Positions 25,501-32,201 of a DNA stretch of 39,003 bases are shown piece by piece (position 1 is the stretch's first letter; each line of letters begins with the position of its first letter). The translations under genes and the position numbers were made by a program. The DNA comes from a virus, in the IMG/VR virus record IMGVR_UViG_3300034691_000034, positions 1 to 39,003 of that record; one strand, 5' to 3'. The notes below the pieces were generated by a model. It was not told the DNA's origin. It did no database searches and worked only from the letters and a program-made list of their open reading frames with translations.

Positions 25501-27519
25501 GGCACACGCAAACAGGTTCGCTTTTCTGGCGTGTTGACCCTTACTCACAACGCTACCTCCTTGAACCTCATCGGTAACGCCAACATTGTCACAGCAGTCG
25601 ACGATATTGCCGAATTCCGCAGCAACGGTTCCGGCAACTGGAGCTGCACAAATTACGTTCGCGCAGCCGGCGTTCCTCTCGTGTCTGTTGCTGGTATCAC
25701 TGTCGCCCCGGGCCTGTTCGACGTTGCCGGTGCGATTGACGAAGCGCCAACCGTTACTATCGCCTCGAATACCACTACCAACATCGCAACAGCCGCCTCG
25801 AACTCGGTCACCGTAACCGGCACTGTCGCTATTGGCGCGCTGGGCACAGCAACCGCTGGCGTTCGTCGTATCGTGAAGTTCGCTGGCGTGTTGGTTCTGG
25901 CCCACAACGCAACATCGCTGATTCTCCCAACCGGCGCCAACATCACGACAGCCGTGAACGACACTGCTGAATTCCTGAGCTTGGGTTCTGGCAACTGGAT
26001 TTGCAGCAGCTACCAGCGCGCCAACGGCAAAGCGTTTGGTCTGGACAACGTCGACAACACGTCTGATGCCACTAAGCCAATCAGCACCGCAACCGCAACA
26101 GCGCTGGCAGCCAAGGCCCAACAGGGCACGGGTATCGGGCAAACGGCCAACATCGTGAAAATCGGCTACACCGCGACCGGCGAAACCAAGATCACCATCG
26201 ACAACACCGATCAGGGCGCAATCGTGTTCAAGTCGTTCTTGGCGAACTCGGCGACAATCGCCGCCGCCGCTTTGTCCGCCACGGCGGACACTTTGGTGCA
26301 GCGTGACGCAGGCGGCAACATCTACGTCAACAAGGTGAACGGCACCTCGATTGAGGTAGGCCGGACAGACAGCGTCGCCTCTACTCCGTTTGTCGACTTT
26401 CACAGCGGCGCAACGGCAGTCGACTACGACACCCGCATCATCAGTGACGCCCCTACCGGGGTAGCGGCCGGGGGGCGAATGACTTACATCGCTACTGGCG
26501 GTCATGTGTTTACCGGCCCGGTTGATACCGATTTGCGAGTTAAAGCAGGCCCATATACAGAGTCCAAGACGTTTGCCAACCAGCTAACCACCGACGCACC
26601 GTTTGTGATCAAGACTCAGACGCTGAACGCGGCATCTGAATACAGCCCGATTATCAAGATGAAGGCCACTCTCGCAGGCAGTGCAGAGGCAATCTCGATG
26701 GGCGTGCTGTCTGACCCAACCCTCGGCCAATCCTTGTGCTTTCACTGGGGTAACTCACTCAACACCCCGCTGTTGCTATCAATGAAGCGTGACGGCTCCG
26801 GGGCGCAGTTCTCCGGGGCGATTAACGCTAACAAAACGATTTACGCCGCTGAGACCGTCAATGCGGCTGCCGGTTGCTACAACAATGGACAACTGACTTG
26901 GTCACGAGCGGACTTCAACCCCAACACCAAGATGGCGGGAGCTGATGACGGATTTATTGGAGCTTGCAACCGCTATAACAGGACATATGCTCAAAACTAC
27001 CAGAACTTCAACGCCTCGTTGCAGGCATACAACGGCGCCATTGAAATTCGTGAAAATGGGTTGGTAGCTACCGGGGGCGCCGCCCCACTTCATATATATA
27101 ACGCCCCGGGTATTACTTTTCATTGGGCTGGTTGTTTTGCCAAAAAACTGATGATGAGCGCAAGCGGCTACCTGTGCTGGGGCGATCCTAGTGTTCAATA
27201 CTCTATGCTTAATGTTGATGGTAATATTTATGGCACCGCATGGGGTGGGTGGTTAAATGAATACATAGCTGCGGCCCTTGTTACTAAAAGTGGTCTGCTA
27301 CCCCTCATCGCGTTGAATAGCGGGTCGGCCAGCATAGGGTCTCACTTATTGCTGAAGAATAAAACGGGCGCATTCCAAGGGTTGGATACGCTTTTGGGCA
27401 GTGCTTCTATTGCCTTTAGTGATACTGCCGGCAATGATTTTGGTGCTGTTCCGGGCACTTGGCGCTCGCTGGGCGCTGTAGGGGCCGGCGCGACAGGTCT
27501 CTTCTTGAGGATTGCATGA
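22588..27519 (+). CDS. Long tail fibre protein
   Basis: Receptor-binding side fibre, 1643 residues, start GTG 22588 with AAGAGG ten bases upstream. Residues 1-145 are the attachment domain (RTYRAGSLTLTNASTSIVGV; RFVMAVNFRDLSIKIEQFLT). Residues ~148-470 are an Ala/Ser/Thr-rich heptad-like shaft (TSETNALASKNAAA and variants), matching phage tail-fibre repeats. Residues ~475-660 resemble a beta-sandwich with an N-terminal NLISNPTF segment. Residues 934-1028 and 1055-1147 are two copies of one ~94-residue domain. GLDNVDNTSDATKPIS (~1150) is a common fibre junction. The last ~150 residues have a different base composition and end GTWRSLGAVGAGATGLFLRI. The stop overlaps the next gene by ATGATG. Confidence 0.9.
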   Translation: MRTYRAGSLTLTNASTSIVGVGTAFVANVAVGDIVVIENGQCLEVVSVPDDTHLTVSSPAKQSGSFNYAALRFVMAVNFRDLSIKIEQFLTDRQFTQDEFSDWMSGSRTGGPNGDGRYPLTDRNKVTKMFMCPELIAFGYQDSLDQAAFAAVSATAADASKTAAATSATAAATAAAAADASKTAVAASAAAAATSATAANTSKVAAGTSETNALASKTAAATSATNSATSATASAGSATASAGSATASAASVTAAATSATNANASATAAATSATAANTSKIAAGTSETNALASKNAAAISATNAGSSETASNTSKLAAAASATAAATSETNALASKNAAAASSTAAATSVTTAAGSATAAAASSTAASSSATAAATSATDANASKIAAGTSETNALASKSAAATSETNALASKNAAATSEANADISEANAATSATAAAGSATAANVSKLAAAVSEANALASATSAAAGSLSGLDKMPTNLISNPTFISTASLSTTDVTNGKVSYVDSTDVSVPVGCPTARVGVSLKKVASQLLTHAFPLANAVSRIPCVPGEKFDVCIWMNVVGGPATGSAAARLTFVESDAVTGGTFVANTRVLAYDQVAGGWQKLNGTFTASATTRSFTVGVWNETAMPVNGTIFFAEPELARRNSIMGLLGSMGFGDYASPIVTDLNANTIAGPFQCAGAVATASGLPNNVIHSGIQLRQSSTANLQIVAALSSTVSVNRKLYWRNSFNSVWTTWNEVAAANGGTLTDIILAGTPTFTTLSNNAADATLAPTSSDGASATAPSLRITGLAGSVANAIAAMGFSNSTANFGSTFIGTRSLGAVGAHAAVTAGRSVCTLMAAASDGTDYRKIGRIDFYTDEVPTATSAAGQVRILTTSVGAILPSLAATFTNDNRLVVVGGGSFGGDLSVAGNMSVTGALTVTGVAALAGITETTVVIASAATTNIGTAASNVINVTGTTAITALGIAPAGTRKQVRFSGVLTLTHNATSLNLIGNANIVTAVDDIAEFRSNGSGNWSCTNYVRAAGVPLVSVAGITVAPGLFDVAGAIDEAPTVTIASNTTTNIATAASNSVTVTGTVAIGALGTATAGVRRIVKFAGVLVLAHNATSLILPTGANITTAVNDTAEFLSLGSGNWICSSYQRANGKAFGLDNVDNTSDATKPISTATATALAAKAQQGTGIGQTANIVKIGYTATGETKITIDNTDQGAIVFKSFLANSATIAAAALSATADTLVQRDAGGNIYVNKVNGTSIEVGRTDSVASTPFVDFHSGATAVDYDTRIISDAPTGVAAGGRMTYIATGGHVFTGPVDTDLRVKAGPYTESKTFANQLTTDAPFVIKTQTLNAASEYSPIIKMKATLAGSAEAISMGVLSDPTLGQSLCFHWGNSLNTPLLLSMKRDGSGAQFSGAINANKTIYAAETVNAAAGCYNNGQLTWSRADFNPNTKMAGADDGFIGACNRYNRTYAQNYQNFNASLQAYNGAIEIRENGLVATGGAAPLHIYNAPGITFHWAGCFAKKLMMSASGYLCWGDPSVQYSMLNVDGNIYGTAWGGWLNEYIAAALVTKSGLLPLIALNSGSASIGSHLLLKNKTGAFQGLDTLLGSASIAFSDTAGNDFGAVPGTWRSLGAVGAGATGLFLRIA
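23035..23997 (+). repeat. Alanine-rich heptad repeat array in fibre gene
   Basis: About 960 bp coding for low-complexity seven-residue units such as AATSATN, TSKIAAG, TSETNAL and ASKNAAA. At the DNA level a 21-bp unit starting ACAGCTTCTGCTGGCTCGGC is repeated exactly at 23281-23301 and 23302-23322, with a third partial copy from 23323. This is a place where recombination can lengthen or shorten the fibre shaft. Confidence 0.85.
25387..26028 (+). repeat. Tandem ~94-residue domain duplication in fibre gene
   Basis: Residues 934-1028 and 1055-1147 of the fibre align throughout: TTNIGTAASNVINVTGTTAI against TTNIATAASNSVTVTGTVAI, LTLTHNATSLNL against LVLAHNATSLIL, and SGNWSCTNYVRAAG against SGNWICSSYQRANG. 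About 26 residues separate the copies. The DNA copies have diverged, so the duplication is old or was acquired as divergent modules. Confidence 0.85.
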
Positions 27520-28094
27520 TGACTACTGAAAACGAATTACCCAATGTAGAAGACACATTGCCTCTGCCTATCATCCTGAGTGTGCGCAACCCACGGCATA
27601 ATTCAGACGGGACAATCGAATGTGAAGTGGAGCATTCCAAGTTCGGTTGGATACCTTTTACTGCCAGCTCTACAGATATTGAAGAGCATGGCCGGGCCAC
27701 GCATGCCCAGATCATGGCCGGCGACTGGGGGCCAATCGCCCCTGTAATCGCCACCACCAGCGCGCAGAAGAAGCAGTTCATTGCCGCCCGCCGTTATCAG
27801 GCGGAAGTGTCCGGCATAGTCTTCGGCGGGATGAAAATCGACAGTGGCCGTGACAGTCAAGGGCTGATCACAGGCGCCACACTCGCTTCTATGCTTGATC
27901 CGTCCTACGTTTGCCACTGGAAAACGCCAGAAGGGTTCGTCGAGCTGAACGCAGCAATGCTCGCAGCGGTATCGCAAGCAGTCCGCGCTCACGTTCAAGC
28001 GTGCTTCAACCGGGAGCGAGAGTTGGCCGAGGCGGTAGACGCTGACACCTACACCGATGCGATGCTTGAAGAGGGATGGCCGACCTATGAGTAA
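27516..28094 (+). CDS. DUF4376-like tail fibre-associated protein
   Basis: 192 residues from ATG 27516, overlapping the fibre stop (a second in-frame ATG is at 27519). The C-terminal ~110 residues, with GMKIDSGRDSQGLITGATLA, WKTPEGFVELNAAMLAAVSQ and HVQACFNRERELAEAVD, fit the DUF4376 domain, common in proteins coded directly after tail fibres, where they often act as fibre assembly chaperones or attach to the fibre. The N-terminal part (LPIILSVRNPRHN.. EHSKFGWIPFTAS) resembles the leader of such proteins. The role as fibre chaperone is inferred. It overlaps the next gene. Confidence 0.8.
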   Translation: MMTTENELPNVEDTLPLPIILSVRNPRHNSDGTIECEVEHSKFGWIPFTASSTDIEEHGRATHAQIMAGDWGPIAPVIATTSAQKKQFIAARRYQAEVSGIVFGGMKIDSGRDSQGLITGATLASMLDPSYVCHWKTPEGFVELNAAMLAAVSQAVRAHVQACFNRERELAEAVDADTYTDAMLEEGWPTYE

Positions 28095-28464
28095 ATTTCT
28101 CACAACGCTGAAAACCGAACAAATTGGGAAGTGGAACCACAAGCTTCTGGACGACCTCATGTTCGAGAATGAAGAGCTGGGGGTGGTAACGGTGCCGAAA
28201 GGCTTCGAGACTGACTTCGCAAGCATCCGCTGCTTACACAATGTCTTCCTGTTCGTGCTGTATTCACTGGTCGCCGGATACGGCAACTATTCAGCAACCG
28301 TGCATGACTACCTGTATGTGAGCAGCGACCTGTCCCGCAAGGATTGTGACGACATTCTATACTTGGCATTGCGCGCCGAAGGGGTCGCTAAATGGCGAGC
28401 GTGGCTCTTCTATGCCGGGGTGCGTATGGGCGGGGCGAAAGCTTACGCGAAACATCGGCAGTAA
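28087..28464 (+). CDS. DUF1353-like protein
   Basis: 125 residues from ATG 28087, overlapping the previous stop by 8 bp; a longer in-frame start inside the previous gene is not supported. TVPKGFETDFASIR, then VHDYLYV and RKDCDDILYLALRAEGV with WRAWLFYAGVRMGG, are the typical blocks of DUF1353, a small phage family found near tail and lysis genes. The conserved Asp/Ser and His-Asp pairs suggest an enzymatic or metal-binding site, but the function is not established. A terminator-like hairpin follows. Confidence 0.8.
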   Translation: MSKFLTTLKTEQIGKWNHKLLDDLMFENEELGVVTVPKGFETDFASIRCLHNVFLFVLYSLVAGYGNYSATVHDYLYVSSDLSRKDCDDILYLALRAEGVAKWRAWLFYAGVRMGGAKAYAKHRQ

Positions 28465-28477
28465 TTAGCTGTCAAAC

Positions 28478-28499
28478 AACGGGGCCAAGCGCCCCGTTT
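28478..28499 (+). terminator. Terminator-like hairpin before lysis cassette
   Basis: Perfect 8-bp GC-rich stem AACGGGGC (28478-28485) / GCCCCGTT (28491-28498), 5-base loop, followed by a short T-rich stretch TTTGTCGTT. It ends the fibre/tail transcription unit. Confidence 0.75.
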
Positions 28500-28522
28500 G
28501 TCGTTACAAAACAGTAGTGGCA

Positions 28523-28551
28523 TTCCAATTACATTAGGCTTGGGGTATCGT
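28523..28551 (+). promoter_or_regulatory. Candidate promoter for lysis cassette
   Basis: GGGGTATCGT contains a possible -10 box TATCGT (28546-28551), with a weak -35 TTCCAA (28523-28528) at 17 bp. Its GGTATnnT core is shared with the boxes before the major tail gene and the fibre gene. It lies just after a terminator and 41 bp before the first lysis gene. Weak prediction. Confidence 0.3.
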
Positions 28552-28591
28552 GCGCGCTAACCCATCCTGCAAGCGAGCGTAGGTGAATAAA

Positions 28592-28945
28592 ATGAACGGC
28601 GACAAAGGAAGACCAGTCATGACCAACGTGTTCGAGCAGCAATTGAACGAAGTTCGTGAGGATGTCCGTGAGGTTCGAAGCGGCATCGGCAAAATTGCCG
28701 AGGCAATTACGAAACTTGCAGTTCTCGAAGAACGTCACCAAACCACCACTGTTCGCGTGGACTCCCTCGACAAGCGCGTGACCGCAGTAGAATCCAAGGC
28801 TAGTGAAGTTGAAAAGGCCCACTTGAAGCTCCTGCACACAATGGGTGGCGCTGGCTCAACGCTGAAGGTAATGTGGATGGTCGTCGGCGCCGTTATCACG
28901 GGTCTGGCGGTTAAATTTCTCCCACTGCTTGGAGCCCACCCATGA
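28592..28945 (+). CDS. XhlA-like membrane protein, possible holin or antiholin
   Basis: 117 residues from ATG 28592. The first ~85 residues are an amphipathic coiled coil (NEVREDVREVRSGIGKIAEA; RVDSLDKRVTAVESKASEVE). One C-terminal membrane segment (LKVMWMVVGAVITGLAVKFL) follows, the plan of XhlA/haemolysin-type phage proteins that work with holins. There are two plausible starts: ATG 28592 with AGGTGA five bases upstream, and ATG 28619 with AAAGGAAG seven bases upstream, which would give 108 residues. GTG 28583 is less likely because it lies inside the first Shine-Dalgarno sequence. The gene opens the lysis cassette and overlaps the holin gene by ATGA. Confidence 0.75.
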   Translation: MNGDKGRPVMTNVFEQQLNEVREDVREVRSGIGKIAEAITKLAVLEERHQTTTVRVDSLDKRVTAVESKASEVEKAHLKLLHTMGGAGSTLKVMWMVVGAVITGLAVKFLPLLGAHP

Positions 28946-29244
28946 AAGCAATTTTCCGTTCCATGAAAGACAGCCGAATCTTTCTGCTGATTTTCCCCGC
29001 CACCTTCGTTCTCTGGCTGCTGGACCCAATCCTGACAGAAACTTGGTGTCAGTGGGGTTTAGCGATGCTTGCTGTCGCCGGTCTAACCTTGCTGCTTCGC
29101 AAAATCCTGTTCAACACCTTCGATATGTCTGCGGCGATTGAGAAGGCGGTTGAGTCCTCTGCTGGCGCTGGTCAAGTTGTGATGGCGGTTGCAATCGTAA
29201 TGGCCTCCATCATGCTCTCGGTGACGTTGTGGCTTTCCCGGTAG
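28942..29244 (+). CDS. Holin, three transmembrane segments
   Basis: 100 residues with three hydrophobic helices: FLLIFPATFVLWLLDPIL (~14-31), WGLAMLAVAGLTLLLRKILF (~38-57) and GQVVMAVAIVMASIMLSVTL (~77-96). Short charged ends and position between an XhlA-like protein and a muralytic enzyme support a class I holin, which forms membrane lesions at a set time and releases or activates the endolysin. It starts by ATGA overlap with the upstream gene; its end overlaps the endolysin start by 16 bp. Confidence 0.8.
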   Translation: MKAIFRSMKDSRIFLLIFPATFVLWLLDPILTETWCQWGLAMLAVAGLTLLLRKILFNTFDMSAAIEKAVESSAGAGQVVMAVAIVMASIMLSVTLWLSR

Positions 29245-29855
29245 ACCTCCCGCCCGGTGCATACCTGCACCTGCCCGTTCTGATCCAAGAGATTGGTCAG
29301 AGCTGGGCCGGCGTGCCTTACCCGTCCGTCTTGGCCGCACAAGTCGAACAGGAAAGCCGCTGGAAGGAAAAAGCCACACTCAACATGCCGGCGAACCATG
29401 AGCTTGGAGTCGGCCTTGGGCAATTCACCAAGACCAACCGCTTCGACGCCATCAGTGAAATGAAGATGAAATATCCGAAAGTGCTGAATGGCTGGAGCTG
29501 GCAGAATGCCTACGACGTGCAGTATCAGGCTCGCGCCTTGGTGCTGAAGAACCGCGACAACTACGCAGCGATCAAGTGGACCACAAAAGACGACTACCAG
29601 CGCATGGCTATGATGGATGCAGCCTACAACGGTGGTCTGGGCGGACTACAAAAACGCCGCACCATCTGCATGAAGACACCCGGTTGCGATCCTGCATTCT
29701 GGTTCGGGCACTTGGAGTTCACGTCTGCGCAGAGCCGCAAGCCGTCGAACGGCTACAAACGATCGTTCGCGGACATCACCAATGAACACGTCAAGAACGT
29801 GATGGCCGTCCGTCGTAACAAATACCTATTCATGGATCAGAAGGAGCTAAAGTGA
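29229..29855 (+). CDS. Endolysin, lytic transglycosylase-like
   Basis: 208 residues, start GTG 29229 inside the end of the holin gene; no ATG lies early enough to keep the catalytic region. Predicted to cut peptidoglycan glycan strands. VLAAQVEQESRWKEKA holds the likely catalytic Glu42 in the Glu-Ser pair typical of SLT/lysozyme-like folds, and GVGLGQFTKTNRFD matches the following Gly-Gln block; MAMMDAAYNGGLGGLQK matches the later Tyr-Asn-Gly motif. No signal peptide is visible, so release probably depends on the holin. The start codon is uncertain because no strong Shine-Dalgarno is seen. Confidence 0.82.
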   Translation: MAFPVDLPPGAYLHLPVLIQEIGQSWAGVPYPSVLAAQVEQESRWKEKATLNMPANHELGVGLGQFTKTNRFDAISEMKMKYPKVLNGWSWQNAYDVQYQARALVLKNRDNYAAIKWTTKDDYQRMAMMDAAYNGGLGGLQKRRTICMKTPGCDPAFWFGHLEFTSAQSRKPSNGYKRSFADITNEHVKNVMAVRRNKYLFMDQKELK

Positions 29856-30430
29856 TGTTCAGAACAATCGGGACATACCTCGGCACTCTCGGCGCGGGCG
29901 TAATCATCGGGGCTCTTGTAGCGCTGCTGGTGATGAGCGACAACCAAACCGAACAGGTGACCGGGGCTGCGCGGGAAGTCGTCGCACAGACCGCCCAGAG
30001 CGTCGTTAAATCGGTAGAAGAGAACACCCGCGTCGAGACTAAACTTGACGCGGTCAACCAATCAGCCGCAGCCGTGAAGGCCAAGGTCATCGAGCAACTC
30101 AAACCCGCCAAGGAGTTTGTCTATGTCAACGTCCCGGGTAAAACCGAAATCCAAACTTGTCCGGCTGTTGGGGCCGATAGTGTTATGCCTCTGTCTGTTG
30201 CTGGCGTCAGGCTGCTCAACGACATGCGTTCCTACCGAACTGTTGATCTTGCCGCAATCAACCCTTCAGAAATCCAAGCCTCTGCCGGTGTTACCATTGC
30301 CCAATTCGTCAACAACGATACGGACGTCGTCGCGCTCTATAATGATTTGGCTACCCGGCACGATGAACTCGTCGACGCCGTTATTGCTTACATGAAGCAG
30401 CAGGCCGCATCAGCAGAAGCCAGCAAATAG
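29855..30430 (+). CDS. Rz: i-spanin (Rz-like)
   Basis: 191 residues from ATG 29855, with AAGGAG eight bases upstream. One N-terminal membrane anchor (YLGTLGAGVIIGALVALLVM, ~8-27) is followed by a long periplasmic helical region (VVAQTAQSVVKSVEENTRVE; ALYNDLATRHDELVDAVIAY). This is the plan of inner-membrane spanins, which with the outer-membrane lipoprotein fuse the two membranes in the last step of lysis. At 191 residues it is at the long end for the group. An o-spanin is coded entirely within its second half in the +1 frame. Confidence 0.82.
   Translation: MFRTIGTYLGTLGAGVIIGALVALLVMSDNQTEQVTGAAREVVAQTAQSVVKSVEENTRVETKLDAVNQSAAAVKAKVIEQLKPAKEFVYVNVPGKTEIQTCPAVGADSVMPLSVAGVRLLNDMRSYRTVDLAAINPSEIQASAGVTIAQFVNNDTDVVALYNDLATRHDELVDAVIAYMKQQAASAEASK
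30123..30395 (+). CDS. Rz1: o-spanin (Rz1-like lipoprotein), embedded in Rz
   Basis: 90 residues, read in the +1 frame wholly inside the i-spanin gene. AAGGAG lies seven bases before ATG 30123. The N-terminus is a lipoprotein signal: basic start (RVKPKSKLVR), hydrophobic core (LLGPIVLCLCLLL) and lipobox LASGC with Cys31 as the predicted lipidated residue. The mature part is ~60 residues and Pro-rich (KPLPVLPLP), typical for Rz1. An embedded Rz1 is well known in lambda-like phages. The presence of both spanins implies a host with an outer membrane. Confidence 0.85.
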   Translation: MSTSRVKPKSKLVRLLGPIVLCLCLLLASGCSTTCVPTELLILPQSTLQKSKPLPVLPLPNSSTTIRTSSRSIMIWLPGTMNSSTPLLLT

Positions 30431-30434
30431 TTGG

Positions 30435-30463
30435 TTGTGTGGTGGGGAGTCTTGGAATAGGAT
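30435..30463 (+). promoter_or_regulatory. Candidate promoter before phoH-like gene
   Basis: TTGTGT (30435-30440) and TAGGAT (30458-30463) with 17-bp spacing, starting five bases after the lysis cassette's last stop and 33 bp before the PhoH start codon. Weak prediction. Confidence 0.35.
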
Positions 30464-30496
30464 GAAGGCTCTCTACCATCACGCGGGACTACCTCC

Positions 30497-31333
30497 ATGG
30501 CTCGTAAAAATCGCAACGCCCAAACTCGCAGCCAAGCACCCCACAAACAGTCGCAACAGAAGGGCCGAACAGCCCGACGCTCCAGCGATAGCAACTCCCG
30601 CCTCCATGCGCAAGCAGACCTCGACATCGCCGCTCACGAAGCCGCACTCCAGTGCAAAGGTCGTGACACGTCGCCGATTGAAGGCCGTAACCCAAACCAG
30701 AACCGCTACATCAACGGCATCCAGAACGCACCGATCACCATCGGCGACGGCCCTGCCGGTGTGGGCAAGACTTGGCTGGTCGCGGCGCTGGCTGCTGAAA
30801 TGCTTGAATCCAAGGAAATCGACAAAATTCTGTTGACCCGCCCAGCTCAGGAAGCTGGCGAGAAGCTGGGCTTTCTGCCCGGTGAGAAGGAAGAGAAATA
30901 CGAGCCATACCTTCAGCCGTTTCGTGAAGCGCTGGAAGAGCGTCTGGGCAAGTCGACCCTTGAGTATTACCTCAAGGTCGGCAAGATCGAAGGGGCTCCG
31001 CTCGCCTACATGCGCGGCCGGACCTTCAAGAACTGTCTGATGATCCTCGACGAAGCCCAGAACACCAGCCCGACCCAGATGAAGATGTTCCTGACCCGGG
31101 CCGGCGAGGGTTCCCGCATTGTCGTAAACGGTGACCTTGCCCAGCAAGACACCTACGGCGAATCCGGCCTGCGCACCGCCAAGAAGAAACTGGCGCATCT
31201 GCCGTCTGTGAAGCTGGTGGAATTCAAAGTCGCCGACGTGGTTCGTTCCGGTATCGTTCAAGAAGTGCTGGAGGCGTGGGAAGCCCCAGACCTGCCGCAC
31301 AACGACTTGCAGGACAACGTCAAGCAGCTCTAA
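30497..31333 (+). CDS. phoH: PhoH-like ATPase
   Basis: 278 residues. After a basic, disordered N-terminal ~60 residues comes a PhoH P-loop ATPase: Walker A GPAGVGKT (residues 85-92), the PhoH-type segment LTRPAQEAGEKLGFLPGEKE, Walker B MILDEAQN, then GDLAQQDTYGESGL. PhoH proteins are widespread in phages and are thought to be RNA-related helicases/ATPases; their role in infection is unsettled. No clear Shine-Dalgarno precedes ATG 30497. A strong terminator follows 15 bp after the stop, so it ends its own unit. Confidence 0.92.
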   Translation: MARKNRNAQTRSQAPHKQSQQKGRTARRSSDSNSRLHAQADLDIAAHEAALQCKGRDTSPIEGRNPNQNRYINGIQNAPITIGDGPAGVGKTWLVAALAAEMLESKEIDKILLTRPAQEAGEKLGFLPGEKEEKYEPYLQPFREALEERLGKSTLEYYLKVGKIEGAPLAYMRGRTFKNCLMILDEAQNTSPTQMKMFLTRAGEGSRIVVNGDLAQQDTYGESGLRTAKKKLAHLPSVKLVEFKVADVVRSGIVQEVLEAWEAPDLPHNDLQDNVKQL

Positions 31334-31348
31334 CCTTTCGCTCCCCAC

Positions 31349-31371
31349 AACGGCCCTTCGGGGCCGTTTTT
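31349..31371 (+). terminator. Rho-independent terminator after phoH
   Basis: Perfect 8-bp stem AACGGCCC (31349-31356) / GGGCCGTT (31361-31368) closed by a TTCG tetraloop, then TTTTTCGTTT. Confidence 0.93.
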
Positions 31372-31386
31372 CGTTTCTCTCGGCAC

Positions 31387-31413
31387 TTGGGGCATGCCAA
31401 TACCTTCTATAAG
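31387..31413 (+). promoter_or_regulatory. Candidate promoter for replication/Hfq-like operon
   Basis: The 92-bp gap after the phoH terminator is clearly AT-rich. TATAAG (31408-31413, 5/6 match to the -10 box) has TTGGGG (31387-31392) 15 bp upstream; a second possible -10, TATACC, is at 31422-31427. A small hairpin CGGG-AAAT-CCCG (31452-31463) abuts the start codon of the next gene and covers its only purine-rich stretch. Confidence 0.35.
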
Positions 31414-31463
31414 CTTTTAGATATACCATTCAAACCTGTATTTATTCTTTACGGGAAATCCCG

Positions 31464-32201
31464 ATGACCCCCAAGACATTCTATGGCCCCTTTTACGGTC
31501 AAGACCTTACCCCGGAAGAGGCTGACGTTTTAGCGATTAGCCATATCCCGGCGAAGGTGCTGAAGGCAGAACCAGAGCTGATGCGAGTCAAATGGTTCGA
31601 CTACCGGCTTCTGCACCCAACCGTGGCGACATACCTGTTCGTCCACCATTACACGAAGGCGTATCAGCGTTATATCGCCGTCACCCAAGACCGAGACCGG
31701 GCGCAATATGTGAAAGGCTTCAAAGGTAAGGACTTCTTTGAGCTGCGCGAGAAAGCCACCTTCTGGAAACTGCGTCAGAAGTGCGACGAGATTGGCATGC
31801 GCTATGACTTCTTTCTGCAAAGCGCCGTTAACTTCTGCATCGCTCAAGGTTGGCAGCAACCGCCTCGCCCCGCTCACATTTACACCAACGCCGAAATGAT
31901 CGTCGATGTGATGGATAGCTGGCACTGTGAGACCCGGGCGCGTATTCAATTCCCGAAAGACCCTCACTATAGGGTCGAGAACTTCACGGGAACGCCAGAC
32001 CAGCTTGCTTTCGAGCAATGGCTGCTGAATAACGTGGCAACACGTCAACACCGCAAATACAGCCTACATGCCTCGATCTACGTTGAGGGTATGCTGCGCG
32101 TCGAGTCTGCTATTGAACGCTTCGGTGCCGAGGTCGTCTCGGACGCAGCAGACTACGAGCTTGAAAGCTCCACTAATCATCAAGGGGAAACATCCGTATG
32201 A
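31464..32201 (+). CDS. Unknown protein upstream of Hfq-like gene
   Basis: 245 residues, not recognised. It is rich in aromatic and basic residues, with segments LTPEEADVLAISHIPAKVLK, WFDYRLLHPTVATYLFVHHY and FWKLRQKCDEIGMRYDFFLQ that read as helices, and no signal peptide, membrane segment, P-loop or zinc motif. The composition would suit a nucleic-acid binding or replication accessory protein, but that is conjecture. It is first in an operon with the Hfq-like protein and helicase, joined by 4-bp ATGA overlaps, so a functional link to these is plausible. Confidence 0.7.
   Translation: MTPKTFYGPFYGQDLTPEEADVLAISHIPAKVLKAEPELMRVKWFDYRLLHPTVATYLFVHHYTKAYQRYIAVTQDRDRAQYVKGFKGKDFFELREKATFWKLRQKCDEIGMRYDFFLQSAVNFCIAQGWQQPPRPAHIYTNAEMIVDVMDSWHCETRARIQFPKDPHYRVENFTGTPDQLAFEQWLLNNVATRQHRKYSLHASIYVEGMLRVESAIERFGAEVVSDAADYELESSTNHQGETSV

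Noticed and set aside
30462-30836. Plus-strand frame overlapping the start of phoH in another frame, with ATG 30462
   Set aside because: Lys/Arg/Thr-rich shadow without a domain; phoH in the other frame is clear. A short translated leader cannot be excluded but is not supported.
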